Positions 54,298 to 59,036 of a stretch of 59,036 bases of DNA are shown here, one piece after another. The position numbers and the translations under genes were made by a program. The notes beneath the pieces are model-generated. The model did not search any database, had not been told where the DNA came from, and saw nothing but the letters and a program-made list of their open reading frames with translations. Position 1 is the stretch's first letter. Each line of letters opens with the position of its first letter. The stretch comes from Paraclostridium benzoelyticum (GTDB taxonomy: Bacteria; Bacillota; Clostridia; Peptostreptococcales; Peptostreptococcaceae), in NCBI RefSeq assembly GCF_001006285.1, contig NZ_LBBT01000137.1, forward strand, positions 1-59,036, read 5' to 3'.

Positions 54298-55401
54298 TTA
54301 TAATGTATTAGCAGTAGCTAATTCTTTTCCATAAACTTTGGCTTCTTCTTCTTTATTTAGAACTCTAAGACCACCTTGAGCTAATGCTATCATTTCATCT
54401 TCCCCTGGGTAAACCTTTACCTCAGCTATAAATTTAACTTTATCAATTATCATGTTCGTAAACATATTTGAGTAAGCTATTCCTCCAGTTAATAAAACTG
54501 CATCTACATCTCCATTTAATACTGATGCACAAGCTCCTATCTCTTTAGCAACTTGGTATGCCATTGCTTCATAAACCAATTTAGCTTTATCATTTCCTTC
54601 AGCAATCATAGATTCTACTTCTCTACCATCATTAGTATTTAAGTATGCTACTAAACCTCCATTGCCTTTTATTCTTTTCTTTATATCATCAAGTGAATAT
54701 TCTCCACTAAAACACATTTTTACTAAGTCTCCTACTGGAAGACCCCCACTTCTTTCTGGAGAAAAAGGACCTTCTCCATCTAAAGCATTTGCAACATCTA
54801 TAACTGAACCTTTTTTATGAGCTCCAACTGAAATTCCTCCACCCATATGAGCAACTATAAAGTTACAATCTTCATACTTCTTATCTAAATCTTTAGCAGC
54901 TCTTCTTGCAGTAGCTTTTTGATTTAGTGCGTGGAATATACTTTTTCTTGATATTTCTGGTATTCCTGATATTCTTGCTACATCATGTAATTCATCAACT
55001 ACAACTGGATCTACTATATATGAAGGTAGTCCTACACTGTCACCTATTTCTTTAGCTATTAGCCCTCCTAAGTTAGATGCATGTTCTCCTAGTACTCCTA
55101 CTTTTAAATCTTCCATCATATCTTCATCTACACTATATGTACCACCTGTTATAGGTTTTAAAAGTCCACCTCTACCTACTACAGCATTTAAGTCTGATAC
55201 TTTTATTCCACCTTCTAATAATGCATCTTCTATAACTTTTTTTCTGAATTCAAATTGATCTGATATTTTTTCATATTGTCCAATTTCTTCTGATGAATGT
55301 CTTAATGTCTTTTCAAATAATAAGTTTTCATTTTCAAAAACTGCTATCTTAGTTGATGTTGATCCTGGATTTATCGTTAGTATTTTAAATAAATTTTCCA
55401 T
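54298..55401 (-). CDS. buk: Butyrate kinase (branched-chain fatty acid kinase)
   Basis: 367 residues of the acetokinase/ASKHA family. [19 protein letters not shown] (phosphate 1), [35 protein letters not shown] and [42 protein letters not shown] identify butyrate/isobutyrate kinase. It produces ATP from acyl phosphate supplied by Ptb. ATG start, 22 nt after ptb. Because 2-oxoacid oxidoreductase genes follow, isobutyrate or isovalerate may be the product as well as butyrate. Confidence 0.95.
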   Translation of the reverse strand: MENLFKILTINPGSTSTKIAVFENENLLFEKTLRHSSEEIGQYEKISDQFEFRKKVIEDALLEGGIKVSDLNAVVGRGGLLKPITGGTYSVDEDMMEDLKVGVLGEHASNLGGLIAKEIGDSVGLPSYIVDPVVVDELHDVARISGIPEISRKSIFHALNQKATARRAAKDLDKKYEDCNFIVAHMGGGISVGAHKKGSVIDVANALDGEGPFSPERSGGLPVGDLVKMCFSGEYSLDDIKKRIKGNGGLVAYLNTNDGREVESMIAEGNDKAKLVYEAMAYQVAKEIGACASVLNGDVDAVLLTGGIAYSNMFTNMIIDKVKFIAEVKVYPGEDEMIALAQGGLRVLNKEEEAKVYGKELATANTL

Positions 55402-55423
55402 ATTAAGCCCCCTGTATATTCAT

Positions 55424-56329
55424 CTATTTAACTTTTGCAGCCATTAAAACTCCTAATGCTATAGAATTTAGCTTAGTCTCTTCACTATCAGCTCTTGAAG
55501 TTAATATTATTGGTGCCTTAGCCCCTACTATAACTCCTGCATTTTTTGTTTCAGAGAAGAATACTAGTGATTTATATAGTATATTTCCAGCTTCTATATC
55601 TGGAGCTAGTAATATATCTGCTTTTCCTGCTATAGGATGACTCATTCCTTTATGTTTTGCAGCTTCTTCTGAAACAGCATTATCTAAAGCAAACGGTCCC
55701 CCTACTATACATCCTTTTATATCTCCATTTGCACACATTTCCTCTAAATCCTTTGCATCTATAGTATCTTGCATCTTAGGATTTACTTTTTCTTTAGCAC
55801 AAATAGCAGCTACTTTTGGTTCTTCTATATCTAGTGCATGCGCAACTACGCAAGCGTTTTCTATGATTTGTTTTTTACCTTGAACATCTGGTGATAAGTT
55901 CATAGCAGCATCTGTTATAAAGAAAAGTCTATCATATCCTTTAACATCAAAAACAGCAACATGACTTAATATGTTTCCTGTTCTTAATCCAACTTCTTTA
56001 TTTAATACCGCCTTTAATATTATTGATGTGTCCACTAAGCCTTTCATTACCATATCTGCTTTACCTTCAGATACTAAACTAACCGCTTTTAAAGATGCTT
56101 GAGCTAAGTCTTTTTCATCTATTAACTCATATCCATCTAAATCTATATTTAATTCCTTCGCTATCTCTTTTGTTTTTTCTATATCTCCAACTAATATTGC
56201 ATTAGCTATTCCTTCTTTTTTCGCCATATCAACAGCAATTAAAACTTCTTTATCTTGAGAGCAAGCAACTGATATGATTTTAGGCCCTCTTTCTTTCGCG
56301 TACTTTATTACATCATTAAAGCTTCTCAA
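55424..56329 (-). CDS. ptb: Phosphate butyryltransferase
   Basis: Converts an acyl-CoA to acyl phosphate and free CoA. 301 residues; motifs MKGLVDTSIILKAVLNKEVGLRTGNILSHVAVF, FFITDAAMNLSPDVQGKKQIIENA and GKADILLAPDIEAGNILYKSLVFF are typical of phosphate acetyl/butyryltransferases, and the size fits Ptb. The start is TTG (56327-56329) behind GGGGTG; the next ATG is downstream in the protein's first helix. First gene of the operon, behind a near-consensus promoter and an inverted repeat. Confidence 0.95.
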   Translation of the reverse strand: MRSFNDVIKYAKERGPKIISVACSQDKEVLIAVDMAKKEGIANAILVGDIEKTKEIAKELNIDLDGYELIDEKDLAQASLKAVSLVSEGKADMVMKGLVDTSIILKAVLNKEVGLRTGNILSHVAVFDVKGYDRLFFITDAAMNLSPDVQGKKQIIENACVVAHALDIEEPKVAAICAKEKVNPKMQDTIDAKDLEEMCANGDIKGCIVGGPFALDNAVSEEAAKHKGMSHPIAGKADILLAPDIEAGNILYKSLVFFSETKNAGVIVGAKAPIILTSRADSEETKLNSIALGVLMAAKVK

Positions 56330-56345
56330 AACGTCACCCCATTTT

Positions 56346-56413
56346 ATTTTAGATATCTATGAAATTGTTTTCCTTCACATTTTTATCATATATCTAAAAT
56401 AAAAAAGATGCAA
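56346..56413 (-). promoter_or_regulatory. ptb promoter with flanking inverted repeat (candidate operator)
   Basis: -35 TTGCAT (56408-56413), a 17-bp spacer and -10 TATGAT (56385-56390) on the minus strand; the -35 lies in the cdaR terminator. An inverted repeat, ATTTTAGATATATGA against ATTTTAGATAT-CT-ATGA (56386-56400 and 56346-56362), covers the -10 and lies in the leader on the other side of the start site, an arrangement suited to a repressor. Confidence 0.6.
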
Positions 56414-56452
56414 CAAAAATTATTTATTTAACTTACTAATTTTTGCCACATC
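56401..56452 (-). terminator. Terminator of cdaA-cdaR
   Basis: A 16-bp imperfect stem (56407-56422 with 56437-56452) is followed by a T-run on the minus strand. Confidence 0.87.
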
Positions 56453-56465
56453 CTCTTATTTTTCG

Positions 56466-57656
56466 CTATATTTCTACCGTTTTAGGTTCTATTTGAACAT
56501 TTTTAAAATTATATTCACTTTTATATTTTATAACGTATTTACCTTCACCTTGGGATGTATCCGCCATATCTATATATAATTGTATATCTTTTTGGCTTAA
56601 ATCCTTTATCTCATCAGAATAACTAACTGTTATTTTTATATTTTCTGGAATTTTACTTAAATCGACCTCTTTTCCAGTTTCATTTTCTTTTGAGATAATT
56701 TCTATATCAGATTTTGAAATTAGAAACTCACTTGTTATATTTTTATTTATGTTTAGCTTGATACTTGAGATATTATTTTTAATTTTTATATCCTTAGGTA
56801 TATCCAATGCTACATCTATGCTATTATTACTTTTCAAATCATTAGCAGTTATAGGTTTTGTGTTTATACCATTTATATTGTCTAGTGCTTCTTTCTTTCC
56901 TTCTATAGTTATATCCTTTGGATTTATAGAATAGTTTTCTAAATTAGATTGATTAGCTACACTGTCATCAAATACTAACTTAACTGGAACTACCTTTTCT
57001 TGTAAAAATTTTACTGTTGCTACAACAAAATTATCATCTAATTTAACCCCTTTAACTACATCTCCATTAGCATCTACTGGCACTAATTTCAACTTAGTCG
57101 AAAAGTCTTTATATTTATCAGATGCATCCAAAGTAGCTTTAATTCTAGTCACCTTATTAACAAGAGTTCTAGGTCCACTCACATCTACAGTTTTCTTATT
57201 TATATCTATATTATCAATATTAGTTTTTGGTTCTCCTTCAACATCTACAGATATACTTCTTTTCTCATTTACTACTTTTTCTAAATCTAATGTTATGACA
57301 TTTGGCTTAATATCATACTTATTTACACGCTCAGGTAAATTAGCTTGTAAATATACTACATTTTTTCCTTCTTTAGGATCATCTAGTCTTCCATAAATGT
57401 ATATGTTATCTCTATTTATAGGTCTTAAGCTTGATAAATTAGCTCTTATAGATATATCTGCAAGTAATTCCTCTTTTGGATATACCGTTAACCCTCTTTC
57501 TTCTAGTATGCTCATATTAGTAATTGTTACAGGTATATCACTAAAGGTCCTAGTTTCTACTGGATCTTCTACTGTCATAACATATAGCCATAGAACTAAT
57601 GCGCTTAATAATGATATTAATTTTATTTTAGTATTATTTTTTAATCTATTTTTCAT
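56466..57656 (-). CDS. cdaR: YbbR-domain protein CdaR, regulator of diadenylate cyclase
   Basis: 396 residues. One N-terminal membrane segment (about 13-30, LISLLSALVLWLYVMTVEDP) followed by several YbbR-type beta domains exposed outside; repeats such as VETRTFSDIPVTITN, ...NEKRSISVDVEGEP and ...EKVVPVKLVFDD are visible at regular intervals. It binds and modulates CdaA at the membrane. Its start overlaps the cdaA end by 4 nt. The usual third member, glmM, is about 5 kb downstream here, behind the ptb operon. Confidence 0.95.
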   Translation of the reverse strand: MKNRLKNNTKIKLISLLSALVLWLYVMTVEDPVETRTFSDIPVTITNMSILEERGLTVYPKEELLADISIRANLSSLRPINRDNIYIYGRLDDPKEGKNVVYLQANLPERVNKYDIKPNVITLDLEKVVNEKRSISVDVEGEPKTNIDNIDINKKTVDVSGPRTLVNKVTRIKATLDASDKYKDFSTKLKLVPVDANGDVVKGVKLDDNFVVATVKFLQEKVVPVKLVFDDSVANQSNLENYSINPKDITIEGKKEALDNINGINTKPITANDLKSNNSIDVALDIPKDIKIKNNISSIKLNINKNITSEFLISKSDIEIISKENETGKEVDLSKIPENIKITVSYSDEIKDLSQKDIQLYIDMADTSQGEGKYVIKYKSEYNFKNVQIEPKTVEI

Positions 57657-58501
57657 CTAAATATACCACCTTTTAAAAAGCCTTTTTCTTGATCTTGATC
57701 ACTAGATTTTAAATTGCTTCGTAATATATTAGTTAATCTTTCTTTTGTCATATTTCTATATAACTTTCCTGACTTAGCTATTGAAACTGCTCCTGTTTCT
57801 TCTGATACTATAAGAGATAAACAGTCAGAAATTTCACTTACTCCGATTGCAGCTCTATGTCTTGTTCCTAAATCTTTGCTTAAGTCCTTACTTTCAGTAA
57901 GTGGTAAAAAACATGCTGCAGCTTTTACTTTTCCATCTCTAATAACAACCGCACCATCATGAAGAGGTGTATTAGGTATAAATATATTTATTAATAACTG
58001 TCTAGATATTTCAGCATCAATTATAGTCCCAGTATTTATAACTTCCCCTATTCTAGTATCTCTTTCCATTATTATAAGGGCACCTATTTTTTGTCTTGAT
58101 AGAGAGTATAGACATTCAACGATTTCTTCTATATCTTTTTTAAGTTGATCTTCTGATATAGTATAATTATTTTTACCTAAAAAAGTAAATTTAGTTCTTC
58201 CTATATATTCAAGCCCAGATCTAAGCTCTGGTTGAAATATTATAAGCACTGCAATCAAACCTACTGTTAAAGTATTTTCTAACATCCAATATAATGTATG
58301 TAAATTAAATATTTCGCTGACCTTAGTAGCCACTAAAAGAAATAACATCCCTTTTAAAACTTGCTCTGCTCTAGTATCTTTTATAAAAGTATATACTTTG
58401 TAAAAGATATAGGTAACGATTGCTATATCTACTATATCAGGTATATTTACATTACTTGCTAAACTAATAAAACCTTGCCAAAAAGAATCTATATTAAACA
58501 C
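57653..58501 (-). CDS. cdaA: Membrane-bound diadenylate cyclase CdaA
   Basis: Makes c-di-AMP from two ATP; controls potassium and osmotic balance. 282 residues: three N-terminal membrane helices (about 20-90), then the DAC domain with GALIIMERDTRIGEVINTG, the catalytic PLHDGAVVIRDGKV and the partner LGTRHRAAIGVSE. Start is GTG (58499-58501) behind AGGAGG. Its own promoter (58547-58576) is visible. Overlaps cdaR, with which it acts. Confidence 0.97.
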   Translation of the reverse strand: MFNIDSFWQGFISLASNVNIPDIVDIAIVTYIFYKVYTFIKDTRAEQVLKGMLFLLVATKVSEIFNLHTLYWMLENTLTVGLIAVLIIFQPELRSGLEYIGRTKFTFLGKNNYTISEDQLKKDIEEIVECLYSLSRQKIGALIIMERDTRIGEVINTGTIIDAEISRQLLINIFIPNTPLHDGAVVIRDGKVKAAACFLPLTESKDLSKDLGTRHRAAIGVSEISDCLSLIVSEETGAVSIAKSGKLYRNMTKERLTNILRSNLKSSDQDQEKGFLKGGIFR

Positions 58502-58546
58502 AGTACTTTCCTCCTGTTTATAATACTTAAATTGCTTACAATATGT

Positions 58547-58576
58547 ATTATACTATATTAATCCAGCTATATTCAA
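58547..58576 (-). promoter_or_regulatory. Predicted sigma-A promoter of cdaA
   Basis: -35 TTGAAT (58571-58576), an 18-bp spacer and a perfect -10 TATAAT (58547-58552) on the minus strand. Confidence 0.65.
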
Positions 58577-58603
58577 TTTATATATAAAATACTTTTTTAA
58601 TAT

Positions 58604-58633
58604 AAAAAAAGAGCTTCACAAATGTGAAACTCC
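58604..58633 (-). terminator. Terminator of the tRNA cluster
   Basis: A 10-bp stem GAGTTTCACA/TGTGAAGCTC on the minus strand followed by seven T lies about ten bases past the last tRNA. Confidence 0.88.
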
Positions 58634-58642
58634 TTTTACGAT

Positions 58643-58719
<77 letters not shown>

Positions 58720-58731
58720 ACATTTTTTATT

Positions 58732-58806
58732 TGGAGCGGGAAACGAGATTCGAACTCGCGACTTCAACCTTGGCAAGGTTGCGCTCTACCACTGAACTAT
58801 TCCCGC
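58732..58806 (-). tRNA. tRNA-Gly (GCC)
   Basis: A 75-nt cloverleaf, acceptor GCGGGAA with TTCCCGC, encoded CCA; anticodon loop TTGCCAA gives GCC. Confidence 0.96.
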
Positions 58807-58815
58807 TTATTAAGT

Positions 58816-58892
58816 TGGCGACCTGGAAGGGACTCGAACCCTCGACCTCCAGCGTGACAGGCTGGCATTCTAACCAGCTGAACTACCAGGCC
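58816..58892 (-). tRNA. tRNA-Asp (GTC)
   Basis: A 77-nt cloverleaf, acceptor GGCCTGG with CCAGGTC, encoded CCA; anticodon loop CTGTCAC gives GTC. Confidence 0.95.
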
Positions 58893-58901
58893 GCATTTAT
58901 A

Positions 58902-58977
58902 TGGTGGGATTAACAGGGCTCGAACCTGTGACCCCCTGCTTGTAAGGCAGGTGCTCTCCCAGCTGAGCTATAATCCC
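58902..58977 (-). tRNA. tRNA-Val (TAC)
   Basis: A 76-nt cloverleaf, acceptor GGGATTA with TAATCCC, encoded CCA; anticodon loop CTTACAA gives TAC. Confidence 0.96.
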
Positions 58978-58982
58978 ACGAC

Positions 58983-59036
58983 TGGTGACCCATAGGGGAA
59001 TCGAACCCCTGTTACCGCCGTGAAAGGGCGGTGTCT
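58983..59036 (-). tRNA. tRNA-Glu (TTC), partial at window edge
   Basis: The 3' 54 nt of a tRNA with encoded CCA, T-loop GTTCGATTC and anticodon loop CTTTCAC, giving TTC. The 5' part is beyond the window. Confidence 0.9.

Overview
The window is AT-rich bacterial chromosome with clostridial features: a sporulation block (ywmB, murA, spoIID, spoIIQ, spoIIID, mreB), ferredoxin-linked 2-oxoacid metabolism, a CO dehydrogenase cluster, a clostridial-type glutamate dehydrogenase, strong purine-rich ribosome binding sites and several TTG starts. Gene content and order (cdaA-cdaR, ptb-buk-2-oxoacid oxidoreductase, glmM-glmS, murA-spoIID-spoIIQ-spoIIID-mreB-fabZ, metK, recD2-comF, hpf-secA-prfB, rex, cooS, gluD) resemble what I recall of the origin-proximal region of Clostridioides difficile. 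I therefore infer a member of the Peptostreptococcaceae, but not a species. Almost all genes are on the minus strand, which suggests replication enters from the right side.

From right to left: a tRNA cluster (Glu partial, Val, Asp, Gly, Arg) at 58.6-59.0 kb; cdaA-cdaR (c-di-AMP synthesis) at 56.5-58.5 kb; a seven-gene operon ptb-buk-ATPase-ferredoxin/alpha/beta/gamma 2-oxoacid oxidoreductase (acyl-CoA to acyl phosphate to ATP, probably branched-chain amino acid fermentation) at 50.9-56.3 kb; glmM and ribozyme-controlled glmS at 47.3-50.8 kb; a probable structured non-coding RNA at 47.0-47.3 kb; the sporulation and envelope block at 41.3-46.9 kb; fabZ, yyaC, and metK under a SAM riboswitch at 38.7-41.3 kb; recD2 and comF (comF with a start-codon problem) at 35.6-38.6 kb; a raiA-type RNA, a DnaA-box cluster and hpf at 34.5-35.6 kb; secA and frameshift-regulated prfB; tex and an amidohydrolase; ribU under an FMN riboswitch.

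Further left: the t6A tRNA-modification operon tsaE-tsaB-rimI-tsaD (22.5-25.1 kb); a complete glycogen operon glgB-glgC-glgD-glgA-glgP-GH13 (12.2-22.2 kb); a MATE exporter and an ABC-F ATPase on the plus strand (8.5-11.9 kb); rex convergent with a 2[4Fe-4S] ferredoxin; a CapA-like protein; cooS-cooF-FNOR (CO oxidation to ferredoxin/NAD(P)H) behind a candidate Rex site; a P-loop/Asp23-like protein; and gluD. Most of this is ordinary core genome with no mobile element, CRISPR array or prophage.

The less ordinary content is in the non-coding sequence: three, perhaps four, dispersed long hairpins with different paired arms but a shared apical core; an 18-bp perfect inverted repeat that buries the spoIID start codon; two abutting perfect DnaA boxes upstream of hpf; an unidentified structured RNA with its own terminator; a 50-bp perfect palindrome between spoIIID and spoIIQ; and a comF reading frame with no usable start codon at the recD2 junction.
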